Of a stretch of 64,000 nt of DNA, positions 51,537 to 60,420 are shown one piece after another (positions within the stretch are counted from its first letter, which is position 1; each line of letters begins with the position of its first letter). A program made the translations under genes and the position numbers. A model generated the notes under the pieces. That model worked only from the letters and a program-made list of their open reading frames with translations. It did no database searches and had not been told where the DNA came from. The stretch comes from Flavobacterium glaciei (GTDB lineage Bacteria > Bacteroidota > Bacteroidia > Flavobacteriales > Flavobacteriaceae): positions 186,001 through 250,000 of the forward strand of contig NZ_QQBA01000003.1 in assembly GCF_003350545.1 (NCBI RefSeq), read 5' to 3'.

Positions 51537-52100
51537 TTAGTTTTGTTGTATTGTAACCCATTTCCTTTGAGTTAGATCATACTTTGTTACATCATCAGGA
51601 AATTCAATAATGAATTGACCATTTGAATTTTTAGTATAAAAAGGGCTTAAATCTTCTCCGTTAATATATTTTTCAAAGAGCATGGTTGTTTTTTCCTTGA
51701 GCTCAGGAACAAGCATTTTCCATGTTCTGCATTTTTCCTCATATGTTTTTATGGTTCCATCCTCATTGTATGAAACTGATCCTAATGTGGCTACTTTTTT
51801 TAATTTTAAACTCGGTGCAATCTTTGTGATAGCGAAATAGGCCTTTTTATTTATAGTGTCAAAATAATAAAATAATAAATCACTAGCTTCACTTTTTTTC
51901 TTGTAATAGGAATTAAAAACAGTGTCAAATTTGGTTTCATGAGTAGCTTTTGGTGCTACATCATCATAATAACGTACAATAGAATACTTAAAATTGTTTT
52001 GCTCTGTTTTTGTTAAAAAATCATTAGGATTTGTTTTTTTAGTATTAGAAACACATCCGTAAAGAAGAAAAAAGATACCTAGAAATAAAATATTTTTCAT
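51537..52100 (-). CDS. lipoprotein of unknown family
   Basis: A 187-residue predicted lipoprotein: MKNILFLGIFFLLYG then Cys16. I do not recognise the family. The mature part is rich in charged residues and aromatic strands (FDTVFNSYYKKK, LLFYYFDTINKKAYFAI). It ends 36 bases downstream of a poor hairpin region and lies 78 bases after the beta-helix lipoprotein gene on the same strand, so it may be in the receptor transcript. Confidence 0.75.
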   Translation of the reverse strand: MKNILFLGIFFLLYGCVSNTKKTNPNDFLTKTEQNNFKYSIVRYYDDVAPKATHETKFDTVFNSYYKKKSEASDLLFYYFDTINKKAYFAITKIAPSLKLKKVATLGSVSYNEDGTIKTYEEKCRTWKMLVPELKEKTTMLFEKYINGEDLSPFYTKNSNGQFIIEFPDDVTKYDLTQRKWVTIQQN

Positions 52101-52178
52101 TTTGAAATAGTTTTTATAATCAAAGAGCTTAATCTCATAACAAGATTAAGCCCTTTGTAAATGTAATTAAAAAAATTA

Positions 52179-53579
52179 TTAGTAAACTTTAGCAATTGGG
52201 TTAAATTCAGCCCAACCGTCAGTCCAGTCAGTAGTACCAAAAGCACCTCTGTATGCAACTCTAGTAAAAAACGCATCAGCAAGTTTAGCGTTAGTGAAGG
52301 CCGCACCAGCTGTAAGCGCACCAGCAGTAACTCTAAAATCAGGGTTTGAAGCATAACCTGTACTTGTATTGTTACCAAAGAAAATATTAGTATTCAAACC
52401 TAAATCAAGGTAAACCGCTGCTAAATCAGTACTAGTATTTGTCTCATTTGTAGCGTTCCAAAGCGTTTGAATTGCAGCTGCATTAGCAGTCATTCCAGTT
52501 CCTGCTGAGAATGTAACTAATGGAGCACTCATGTAGTTGTTTAATAACACTCCTGTTCCAGTTGTGTAATTATCTACTACTGATTGCTGGTTCATACGCA
52601 AACCTCTTGGCATACCTACAAAAGCAGAGTTAGCAATTGTTAATGCAGTTCTTCTTCTTAAATCTAAAGCGTGTTGAAAATTACCGTTTATAGATTGTGT
52701 ATTAGTAATTTTTGGTCCAATACCTGTAATGTTTGAGAAAACACCAGTAGTAATTAATGTAGTCAAGTTATCATTAGGTCCATTGTCAGTTTCAAAAATG
52801 TTAGATCCAGATTGATCTGCATAACTTCCGTAACGTACAGCCACTCCAAATTGAACTTTACCAGTAAAACCGAAATCAACATCAAAACAGTCATCCCACA
52901 TAGCAAATGCTACTAAGTGTTTTGAATTTACAGATCCACCAAACCACTCAAAACCATCATCACCACCAAAAGATACTTGTGTATAATCCATTTGTGTTCC
53001 ACTTCCTACACCACCTAATGTGATTGAGTTTGTTTCGTTATTAGGAGTTAATTCAATTCCTGCAAATTCAACTCTTACATACTTGAGAATACCTGAATTA
53101 TCAGCATTGTTTGTTCCTCCAAAAATTACAGCAGGTGTAATTCCTTCAATAGCTGGATCTGGTTGGTTAACAGGTGCGTTACCTAATATTACTAATCCGC
53201 CCCAATCTCCTCTATCACGAGTTCCTGCAGGTTGTCCCGATGTAAAAACAATTGGCGCAGCTGCTGTTCCGTCAGCTATTATTTTACCTCCTCTGTCAAT
53301 TACTAAAGTTCCTTTTGAAGCCTTGTCACCAAATATAACCGTTCCAGGCTCAATAGTTAAAACAGCTCCAGATCTTACAAATACTTGACCTTTGATAAGG
53401 TATTTTTTGTCTTTTGTAAGTGTTCTAGTAGCAAGATCTCCAGTCAATTCTACTGGTCCAGCAGGAGTTGCAGTAGGTGGTGTAACATCAACAACGATAG
53501 GGTTGTCATCATTGCTACAAGAGTTTAATGTAATGACAGCTGATAGTAAACTAGCCATTAAAATTAGATTTTTTTTCAT
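52179..53579 (-). CDS. beta-helix lipoprotein, probable partner of the TonB receptor
   Basis: A 466-residue predicted lipoprotein (MKKNLILMASLLSAVITLNS then Cys21). The mature part begins with a Pro/Thr-rich spacer, then KYLIKGQVFVRSGAVLTIEPGTVIFGDKASKG, a repeated strand pattern typical of right-handed parallel beta helices, with the GDWGGLVILGNAPVN motif. Its C-terminus is Trp/Ala-rich (TDWTDGWAEFNPIAKVY). It starts 33 bases after the TonB receptor stop, so the two are very likely one transport unit, analogous to but unlike SusC/SusD. Ligand unknown. Confidence 0.8.
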   Translation of the reverse strand: MKKNLILMASLLSAVITLNSCSNDDNPIVVDVTPPTATPAGPVELTGDLATRTLTKDKKYLIKGQVFVRSGAVLTIEPGTVIFGDKASKGTLVIDRGGKIIADGTAAAPIVFTSGQPAGTRDRGDWGGLVILGNAPVNQPDPAIEGITPAVIFGGTNNADNSGILKYVRVEFAGIELTPNNETNSITLGGVGSGTQMDYTQVSFGGDDGFEWFGGSVNSKHLVAFAMWDDCFDVDFGFTGKVQFGVAVRYGSYADQSGSNIFETDNGPNDNLTTLITTGVFSNITGIGPKITNTQSINGNFQHALDLRRRTALTIANSAFVGMPRGLRMNQQSVVDNYTTGTGVLLNNYMSAPLVTFSAGTGMTANAAAIQTLWNATNETNTSTDLAAVYLDLGLNTNIFFGNNTSTGYASNPDFRVTAGALTAGAAFTNAKLADAFFTRVAYRGAFGTTDWTDGWAEFNPIAKVY

Positions 53580-53612
53580 TGTTTTTGTTTTTAATAATTT
53601 AGTTATAGTTGT

Positions 53613-56417
53613 TTAAAAATTATGCGTCACGTTAAGAGAGATTAGAGTTCCTCTTCTAAATACAGATGTTGCGTTGTCTATATTCTTTCTGATTTTCTCA
53701 TCTCTGTTTGAATCTTCAAAGAATTGATATTTTGCATTTAATAAATCTTTAATTCCAAGTTTAAAAGTGGTTTTTTTAACTGTTTTTGAAAAAGTTAGAT
53801 CTAAATTGTCTCTTGAAAGTTCATAAATTGTAGGGAAGTTTCTGTCACCAACAGAGAAGATACGGTCTCCAAAGCGGTTGTACGTTACGTTTGCAGAAAA
53901 TCCAGTTTCATCAGCATAGCCTAAGGCTACGTTTACAATGTAAGGTGATTGTCCTTGAAGTGCACGCTCTTGATCTTGTGAGGTTACACCTGCTCCTAAA
54001 TCAACTTTTGAAACGATGTATGATGCATTTACGTTAGCTGAAAGTCTACCTAAGTATAAATTGTCTGTCATTTCTTTGAAAGATTTTCTCAATTCTAGTT
54101 CAAGACCATAGTTGAATGCATTATCTGCATTAGCATAATTAAATTGAGGTTGCTCAGTAGTAATTTGCGTCACGTTTTCTATTGGTTGGTCAAATCTCTT
54201 GTAAAACGCACCTAAACTTACCGTTTCTCCCTTTGTTGGGTAAAATTCATAACGGAAATCTAAATTGTCAATTTTGGCTGTTTTTAATTGTGAGTTACCT
54301 ACTCTAGCTGCTTCGTTCTTGTAATCATAAAACAAGAATGGTGCAATTTCTCTAAATTCTGGACGGTTAACTGTTTTGCTGTAGGCTAATCTTAATATCG
54401 ATTTTTCACTAATGTTATAAGCAATATTCAAAGATGGCAATACAGATGTTACTGGATTTTTAATATTTTGTGGTCCAGCATCAGTGGTACTTTGTAATGA
54501 TAAAATGTTATGTTCGACACGTACACCTCCAGTTAGATCAAATTTCTTTAATGGCAATTCTCCGTAGACATATCCTGCAGTTAAGAAATTATCTGCGCTG
54601 TATGAGTCAATAGATCGAGTACCTTCTCTCATAATCCATCCATTTGTAGCGTTTACATTTTCAGAATTAAAGATGGTAGTTAACGGTAGTTGCTTTAACT
54701 CATTGATACGATCTATTCCTAGGTCTGGTAAGTAGTAAGACACATATCTTGAGTCAAATGTTCTTTTTCTGTAGTCAACGTAGTAACCCGTTTTTAATTT
54801 AATGGTCCCTAATTCTTCATCGTTCTTAACTCTGTCTATAGTGTGCGTATAATTAGCGCCGTTATTAACAGAATATTCACTAAGTGTACCAAAATATCTT
54901 CCTGTATCAAATAAATTAGTAGATGAGGGATCGATCATTTCATAAGGTGCATCTGGATTAGAAGCATCTTTGATGGTTCTAAATCTTCTTAAATCTGGCT
55001 CAGATTCATACATATAATTCACACCAGTAACCCAGTCAATTGCATTATTGTCATTTAATTTATGATTACCTTCAAGTTGACCTATGTAGATTGATCTTGA
55101 TTTATATCCTAACAAATAGTTTCTAAATAAATCATCTCCTCTTTGTAAAAAGTTGTTTCCATTACGAATGATGGTTTCATTCTCACCAATTTGATTTAAA
55201 AGGTTTTTAAACTTAATCGTGTTATTGCTATTAAGTTTCAAAATCCAGTTAGAAAGGAATGTTATTCTAGATTCATTTTGGTAGGTATCATCTAAGAAGT
55301 TTAACCAAAGTGGTGGTCTACTTTCACCTTCGTTTAAGGTAGTGTAGCGTGTAAATTGTCTTTGAAAAGTTTGAAAACTATTAGCGTAACTTAATGAGTT
55401 TATAGATTGTAAACTCATTCCGTTTGCAAATTTTTTATTTCTACCAAAAGCAAACCCTACACTATTATCTAAAAAAGCAGTGCTTTGTGTTGGATTAAAA
55501 TTGTTTTGAAGCTTTGTGTTAGAAGCTACAACACCTACTTGAGGGTATGTATTAATCAAAGCTGCAGATGGGAATGTGCTAGGAAGCGTTCTAAATTCGT
55601 AATCAAACCCTAAAAAGTCAGTTTTAGAACCTTCTGTTTGAAATTGATCTTGAAAAGAGGTATCCATTCTATATCCAAAACCGACAGATGCTCTGTTGAA
55701 TTCTGTTATGTTTTCTGATGTTGTAATGTTGATGATACCTCCAGAAAAATCTCCTGGTTTATCTGCAGATCCTGTTTTATAAATTACCATCTTGTCAATT
55801 GCACTTGATGGAATTAAATCAAAAGCAAAAGTTCTACGATCAACCTCAGTACTAGGAGCAACTGAATTGTTTATAAGTACATTGTTGTAACGCTCACTAA
55901 GTCCGCGTATCATGATAAACTTCCCATCAACAATGGTAACTCCTGGAACTCTCTGTATAGCCTGTGCAGCATTACTATCTGTTCCTTTAGAGATTTGTTC
56001 TGAAGAGATAGCACTCACAACTTGTTTTGCTTCTTTTATTTCGACCATTACAGCCGTCTCAGTATTCTTTTTTCTGGTGTTTTTTATTACAACATCTTGC
56101 AAAGTAAATCCGGCGGAGCCTAATGCTTGATCTACAGTTATAGTTTCATCTGCTGTAACAGTTACTGGAACCTCTATAGATTCATAACCTACAAAGCTGA
56201 ATTGTACAATGTAATTACCTGCTGCTACAGAAATCGAGTATTTTCCATCAAGATCAGTGTTTGTTCCAATTGTTGTTCCTTTAACTAGGACATTTGCAAA
56301 TGGCAATGATTGGTTGTTAACATTTTTATCTGTTACGGTACCGGCTATCGTTCCTTTATTCTGAGAATGAGTTATAGCTGTTAGTAATAAAGTTAAAAAT
56401 AGTAATTTGAATTTCAT
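53613..56417 (-). CDS. TonB-dependent outer-membrane receptor with CarboxypepD_reg domain
   Basis: A 934-residue outer-membrane protein. Signal peptide to about residue 19; CarboxypepD_reg-like domain about 23-105 (GTVTDKNVNNQSLPFANVLVKG, DLDGKYSI); plug domain about 125-240 (AQAIQRVPGVTIVDGKFIMIRGLSERYNNVLINN); beta barrel to the C-terminal NVTHNF. It imports a ligand using TonB energy. Downstream is the beta-helix lipoprotein, and 176 bases upstream is a divergent PhoB/PhoR-like pair, a layout that may mean regulation by phosphate or another envelope signal. Confidence 0.9.
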   Translation of the reverse strand: MKFKLLFLTLLLTAITHSQNKGTIAGTVTDKNVNNQSLPFANVLVKGTTIGTNTDLDGKYSISVAAGNYIVQFSFVGYESIEVPVTVTADETITVDQALGSAGFTLQDVVIKNTRKKNTETAVMVEIKEAKQVVSAISSEQISKGTDSNAAQAIQRVPGVTIVDGKFIMIRGLSERYNNVLINNSVAPSTEVDRRTFAFDLIPSSAIDKMVIYKTGSADKPGDFSGGIINITTSENITEFNRASVGFGYRMDTSFQDQFQTEGSKTDFLGFDYEFRTLPSTFPSAALINTYPQVGVVASNTKLQNNFNPTQSTAFLDNSVGFAFGRNKKFANGMSLQSINSLSYANSFQTFQRQFTRYTTLNEGESRPPLWLNFLDDTYQNESRITFLSNWILKLNSNNTIKFKNLLNQIGENETIIRNGNNFLQRGDDLFRNYLLGYKSRSIYIGQLEGNHKLNDNNAIDWVTGVNYMYESEPDLRRFRTIKDASNPDAPYEMIDPSSTNLFDTGRYFGTLSEYSVNNGANYTHTIDRVKNDEELGTIKLKTGYYVDYRKRTFDSRYVSYYLPDLGIDRINELKQLPLTTIFNSENVNATNGWIMREGTRSIDSYSADNFLTAGYVYGELPLKKFDLTGGVRVEHNILSLQSTTDAGPQNIKNPVTSVLPSLNIAYNISEKSILRLAYSKTVNRPEFREIAPFLFYDYKNEAARVGNSQLKTAKIDNLDFRYEFYPTKGETVSLGAFYKRFDQPIENVTQITTEQPQFNYANADNAFNYGLELELRKSFKEMTDNLYLGRLSANVNASYIVSKVDLGAGVTSQDQERALQGQSPYIVNVALGYADETGFSANVTYNRFGDRIFSVGDRNFPTIYELSRDNLDLTFSKTVKKTTFKLGIKDLLNAKYQFFEDSNRDEKIRKNIDNATSVFRRGTLISLNVTHNF

Positions 56418-56593
56418 TTGATTTATTTTTTTTGCAAAGTAACACCTGAATTGTAAAATGTAAGTTACTGGCTTGTTATGGTTATGTTTTGTTTTTGGTT
56501 ATAAAATCATTCCAATATTAAATTATGGTTAACACCTTTTGAATACCTCATTTATTATTACATTTACAATTCAAAAACAATTTTTGGCGCTTT

Positions 56594-57277
56594 ATGAAGA
56601 AAAAAAACACAAAGATTCTATTAGTAGATGATGAACCGGATATTCTGGAAATTGTGGGGTATAACCTCTCTCAAGAGGGGTATCAAATCGTTACAGCCGC
56701 AAATGGGAAAGAGGCAGTGGCAAAAGCTAAAAAAGAAATGCCGGACCTTATTATAATGGATGTTATGATGCCGGAAATGGATGGTATGGAAGCTTGCGAA
56801 AACATCAGAAAGATTCCAGAACTTAGCAATGTGCTCATCGCCTTTTTGACAGCCAGAAGCGAAGATTATTCCCAAGTTGCAGGCTTTGACGCTGGTGCAG
56901 ATGATTACATCACAAAGCCAATTAAGCCTAAATTATTAGTCAGTAAAGTAAAAGCCTTACTGCGCCGATTAAAAGAAAAGGAACAAAACAGCGAAACACT
57001 TAATGTAGGTGGTATCGAAATAAATCGCGAAGAATATAAAATTGTAAAAGATAATATCGAAATAGCATTACCTAGAAAAGAATTTGAATTGTTCTACCTA
57101 CTGGCATCAAAACCAGGAAAAGTCTTCAAACGAGATGAAATTTTGGACAAAGTCTGGGGTAATGAAGTAGTGGTTGGCGGAAGAACTATTGACGTTCACA
57201 TCAGAAAATTGAGAGAAAAAATTGGAGAAGAATTATTTAAAACAATAAAAGGGGTTGGTTATAAGTTTGAAGTATAA
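56594..57277 (+). CDS. OmpR/PhoB-family response regulator
   Basis: A 227-residue DNA-binding regulator. Receiver domain 1-125 with acidic residues Asp12/Asp13, phospho-acceptor Asp56 (LIIMDVMMPEMDG) and the KPIKPKLL Lys region; winged-helix domain about 130-227 with RKEFELFYLLASKPGKVF and GGRTIDVHIRKLREKIGE. Most like PhoB. Its stop is directly followed by the kinase ATG, so they are translationally coupled. Whether it senses phosphate cannot be decided from the sequence. Confidence 0.93.
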   Translation: MKKKNTKILLVDDEPDILEIVGYNLSQEGYQIVTAANGKEAVAKAKKEMPDLIIMDVMMPEMDGMEACENIRKIPELSNVLIAFLTARSEDYSQVAGFDAGADDYITKPIKPKLLVSKVKALLRRLKEKEQNSETLNVGGIEINREEYKIVKDNIEIALPRKEFELFYLLASKPGKVFKRDEILDKVWGNEVVVGGRTIDVHIRKLREKIGEELFKTIKGVGYKFEV

Positions 57278-58327
57278 ATGACAATAAATTTTAAAAAAAC
57301 ATATCGTTTTGCTGTAAAGTCAGCACTTTACATTACTCTTTTTTCTACAGGATTAGTTGGTTTTCTCACCTATTTATTTTTTACTTTTTCTTATCGTTTT
57401 TGTTTGATTTTTGCCATAGCAATTGGAGCATTTTCATTTCTGGTTATACAGTATAGAGTGGAACGCTTTATTTATAAAAAAGTAAAAAAGATATACGATG
57501 ACGTTTCTTTATTAGAGTCAAGTACTTTTAGAAACCAACCCATTACCACAGATATGGCAACACTAACACGTGAAGTCAAAAAGTTTGCCACTGATAAAAA
57601 GTTAGAAATCGAAACTTTAAAAGTTCGTGAAGAATACCGACGAGAGTTTTTGGGCAATGTTTCTCACGAACTCAAAACACCACTTTTTATGGTACAAGGT
57701 TATTTGTCAACCTTGCTTGACGGTGCCATGAGCGATAAAACAATCCGAAAAAAATATTTAGAACGTGCCGAAAAAGGAGTAGAGAGACTTATTTATATCG
57801 TACAGGACTTAGATATGATTTCTAAACTCGAAATTGGCGATTTAAACTTGGAAATTGCAGAATTTGACATTGTTAAGTTAGTTCAAAATGTCTTTGATTT
57901 GCTCGAAATGAAAGCTTCCAAGAAAGACATTTTGTTGATGTTTGACATGAAATACAACAAACCAATTATGGTTGTTGGGGATCAGGAAAAAATCCAGCAA
58001 GTAGTGATGAATTTGATTGTAAACTCCATTAAATACGGTAAGTTTAAAGGTTCAACTGAAGTTAGTATTGAAGATTTAACAGATAAAAAAGTTATCGTTA
58101 GAGTAACGGATAATGGAGAAGGAATTGAGAAAAAAAATATCCCTAGACTTTTTGAACGTTTTTATCGAGTTGATAAAAGTGGTGCAAGAACTGAAGGGGG
58201 TTCTGGTTTGGGATTATCCATTGTAAAACATATTATTGAAGCTCATGAGGAGAAAATTTTTGTTGATAGCACGTTTGGCGTAGGATCTGAATTTTCTTTT
58301 ACGCTTGAAAAAACAAATAAAAGTTAA
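57278..58327 (+). CDS. sensor histidine kinase (PhoR-like)
   Basis: A 349-residue membrane kinase. Two adjacent helices at about 15-36 and 41-58 leave almost no extracytoplasmic domain. A linker follows without a recognisable PAS domain, then HisKA with His130 in GNVSHELKTP and a HATPase domain with N box (VVMNLIVNSIKY), VTDNGEGI and EGGSGLGLSIV. The lack of a sensor domain suggests the signal is read through membrane partners, as proposed for PhoR with the Pst system. Confidence 0.92.
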   Translation: MTINFKKTYRFAVKSALYITLFSTGLVGFLTYLFFTFSYRFCLIFAIAIGAFSFLVIQYRVERFIYKKVKKIYDDVSLLESSTFRNQPITTDMATLTREVKKFATDKKLEIETLKVREEYRREFLGNVSHELKTPLFMVQGYLSTLLDGAMSDKTIRKKYLERAEKGVERLIYIVQDLDMISKLEIGDLNLEIAEFDIVKLVQNVFDLLEMKASKKDILLMFDMKYNKPIMVVGDQEKIQQVVMNLIVNSIKYGKFKGSTEVSIEDLTDKKVIVRVTDNGEGIEKKNIPRLFERFYRVDKSGARTEGGSGLGLSIVKHIIEAHEEKIFVDSTFGVGSEFSFTLEKTNKS

Positions 58328-58360
58328 AAAAAACGAATAAAATAAATATTAAAATAGTTT

Positions 58361-58391
58361 AAAAACCGATTGTTACAAATCGGTTTTTTTT
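58361..58391 (+). terminator. terminator of the two-component operon
   Basis: AAAAACCGATT (58361-58371), loop GTTACA, AATCGGTTTTT (58378-58388), followed by more T. Perfect 11 bp stem. Confidence 0.88.
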
Positions 58392-58413
58392 ATTTCTGGG
58401 ATTTAAAGTTTGA

Positions 58414-59481
58414 TTATTTTTGAAAAACTTCAAATAAATTTGCCCATTCAATTTTAGAATCTAATCGAGGCAAACCTTTATAATCGTGAATTTGCTCAAT
58501 GTTTTCCATTTTAAAGTCATCTTGCGTAGCATAAGGAATCAAGCCTTCTTTTTTTAGCTTTTTAGCTAAATATTCTTGTTCATATTGACCAGGAGTAGGT
58601 ATAAAAAAAGCTTTTTTTCTCAATTGTGCTAAATCCATGATTGTAGTGTAACCGGAACGGCAAAGGACCATTTCACTTTCGTTAAAAGCTTGTTCCAGCT
58701 CAGTTGAGTTCATAAAGTTGTAATACGTCACATTTTGCATTGTAGTTATTTTTTGTACCTTTTCGATATTTCCCTCAATGAAAATCGCATTGCCCTTGTA
58801 GGAAGCAATTTCTTTTTTTAAATGTTTTTCTAACATACCGCGTTGTGGTTCAGGACCGGAGAGAATTACCAATAAGTCATATTTTTTTGGCAATAGTTTC
58901 TTATGTAGTCTGCTCAAAGGACCAATATATTTTATCTTAAGATTTGGATTGTCAACATGACCGAGCTTACCGGTTAGGTTTAGTGTTCCCGCAAGATCTG
59001 GAACCCAACATTCTGTATACTTTTTTATAATGTATTGATGCATTTTACTGGTTATCCAAGTTGTATTTCCAGTCATCACATTCAATTGATGGGTGATAAA
59101 CACTGATGGGATTTTCTTGCTGAAAACCCCTAGTCTATTATCTGAAATAATACCTTCAATTGCATATTTTTCGATCCAAGATTTAATTATTTTTTTTTCT
59201 TCCAAAATAGCTCGGATCATTTTTGGACCATTCTGTATTAATTTCCATTTAAAATTGGCGCCATTTTTAGCATATTCAATTTCATAGGATGGTAGTTCTA
59301 GTGTTTGTAGATTTTGAAACTCTTTTCGTAGTAATTCTAGTGCTATGCCATCAGAGGCAATTATCGGGATGTAGTTGTTTTCTTGTAAAGCCTTGATGAT
59401 TGGTATGCATCGGGTGGCATGGCCTAAACCCCAGTTTAAAGGTGCAATCAAAATAGTTTTAGGAGCGGTTTTTATATCCAT
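58414..59481 (-). CDS. predicted glycosyltransferase (GT-B fold)
   Basis: A 355-residue GT28-like enzyme. The N-terminal APLNWGLGHATRCIPII loop, the GPEPQRG segment and CRSGYTTIMDLAQLRKKAFFIPTPGQYEQEYLA in the C-terminal half form the typical donor-binding architecture of GT-B enzymes such as MurG-like and archaeal MJ1255-like proteins. The ATG at 59481 is preferred over a TTG at 59496. It may build a surface glycolipid or glycan. Its stop faces the two-component terminator. Confidence 0.82.
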   Translation of the reverse strand: MDIKTAPKTILIAPLNWGLGHATRCIPIIKALQENNYIPIIASDGIALELLRKEFQNLQTLELPSYEIEYAKNGANFKWKLIQNGPKMIRAILEEKKIIKSWIEKYAIEGIISDNRLGVFSKKIPSVFITHQLNVMTGNTTWITSKMHQYIIKKYTECWVPDLAGTLNLTGKLGHVDNPNLKIKYIGPLSRLHKKLLPKKYDLLVILSGPEPQRGMLEKHLKKEIASYKGNAIFIEGNIEKVQKITTMQNVTYYNFMNSTELEQAFNESEMVLCRSGYTTIMDLAQLRKKAFFIPTPGQYEQEYLAKKLKKEGLIPYATQDDFKMENIEQIHDYKGLPRLDSKIEWANLFEVFQK

Positions 59482-59615
59482 TTCTAATTGTATCAAATGT
59501 TTTTTATAGTTTAAAGGTACATAAATTAAGGCCTTTTTAATATTTGTAAAATATTACTAAACTATTAAGTTATTAAATAGTATTTTAGAATGAGCCAATG
59601 TCTAAAACAAAGAAA

Positions 59616-59635
59616 GGCTATCTTTTTAGATAGCC
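59616..59635 (-). terminator. terminator of the Lys/Ala-repeat protein gene
   Basis: GGCTATCT (59616-59623), loop TTTT, AGATAGCC (59628-59635); the minus strand continues TTTCTTTG. It lies 26 bases after the stop. Confidence 0.75.
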
Positions 59636-59660
59636 CTTACCATATTTTTTTCAGTTAAAA

Positions 59661-60329
59661 TTATTCTTGTATGTAGGTTTTATTTCCGTTTGCGTTAATG
59701 TAATATTTTCCTCCTCGAGGACCAGTATATACTTTTTTACCATTGTATTCTCCTGTAATCTTGTCAGCTACTTTAGGTGCTTTTTCGTTAGTTTCCTTGA
59801 TTTTTTTTATTGATTTTGTACTAGAAGCTTTTTCTTTTACAGTTGTTTTTGCAGATGATGCTTTGCTTTTTGCAGTTTCTGCTTTTTCTGTACCAGTTTT
59901 TTTAGACGCCGTTGCTTTTTCTTTAGTTATTGCTGCTTTATCTTTTGAAGTTTCAGCTTTATTTTGAACTACTTTATCTTTTGCAGTTTTCGCTTTTTCT
60001 TTGGCTGTAGCCGCTTTTTCTTTTGCCGTCTCGGCTTTCTCTTTAGCTGTTTTTTTAGCTGTAGCCGCCTTATCTTTAGTCGCTTCAGCATTATTTTTCG
60101 TTGCTTTTTCTTTTGCAGTTTCGGCTTTCTCTTTGGCTGCTTTTTTAGAGGCAGCTGCTTTTTCTTTGGCTGTAGCGGCCTTATCTTTTGCTGCTTCGGC
60201 TTTTTCTTTTTTGGCTTTCGCTAATTTTTCAGTTTTAGCTTTTGCTGCTTTCTTTTCAGCTGCAGTTTCTTGTGCTTGTAAGTTTCCTGACAAAATAATT
60301 ACAAAACATAACAACAGTAATTTTTTCAT
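59661..60329 (-). CDS. secreted Lys/Ala/Glu-repeat protein with PBCV-type basic adaptor tail
   Basis: A 222-residue protein. Residues 1-20 are a signal peptide (MKKLLLLCFVIILSGNLQAQ). Residues about 21-180 are degenerate AKEKA/AKDKA/ETAKEKA units giving a long charged helix reminiscent of LEA group 3 or histone H1 tails. Residues about 193-222 (GKKVYTGPRGGKYYINANG then NKTYI) match the PBCV-specific basic adaptor domain. It is a single-gene unit with its own terminator. The combination suggests an export-targeted, highly basic filamentous protein that may bind anionic polymers or protect against desiccation; this is inference. Confidence 0.78.
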   Translation of the reverse strand: MKKLLLLCFVIILSGNLQAQETAAEKKAAKAKTEKLAKAKKEKAEAAKDKAATAKEKAAASKKAAKEKAETAKEKATKNNAEATKDKAATAKKTAKEKAETAKEKAATAKEKAKTAKDKVVQNKAETSKDKAAITKEKATASKKTGTEKAETAKSKASSAKTTVKEKASSTKSIKKIKETNEKAPKVADKITGEYNGKKVYTGPRGGKYYINANGNKTYIQE

Positions 60330-60420
60330 AATGATTTGATTTTGAATTTTATACTTTAAAAATAATGAAAAATAATCACATTTAGAATGTCGTTTAATAA
60401 AATTATTCTAAATCAAACAA

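Noticed and set aside
52097..52378. 93-residue frame rich in Leu/Val
   Set aside because: It is another frame of the beta-helix lipoprotein gene and shows no signal peptide or family match.
56418..56593. Pho-box-like direct repeats between the TonB receptor and the response regulator
   Set aside because: GGTTAT words occur at irregular spacing (17 and 30 bases), which does not fit the 11-base periodicity of PhoB sites.
59964..60339. Phe/Cys- and Ala-rich plus-strand frames
   Set aside because: They mirror the AKEKA repeats of the real minus-strand gene in antisense.
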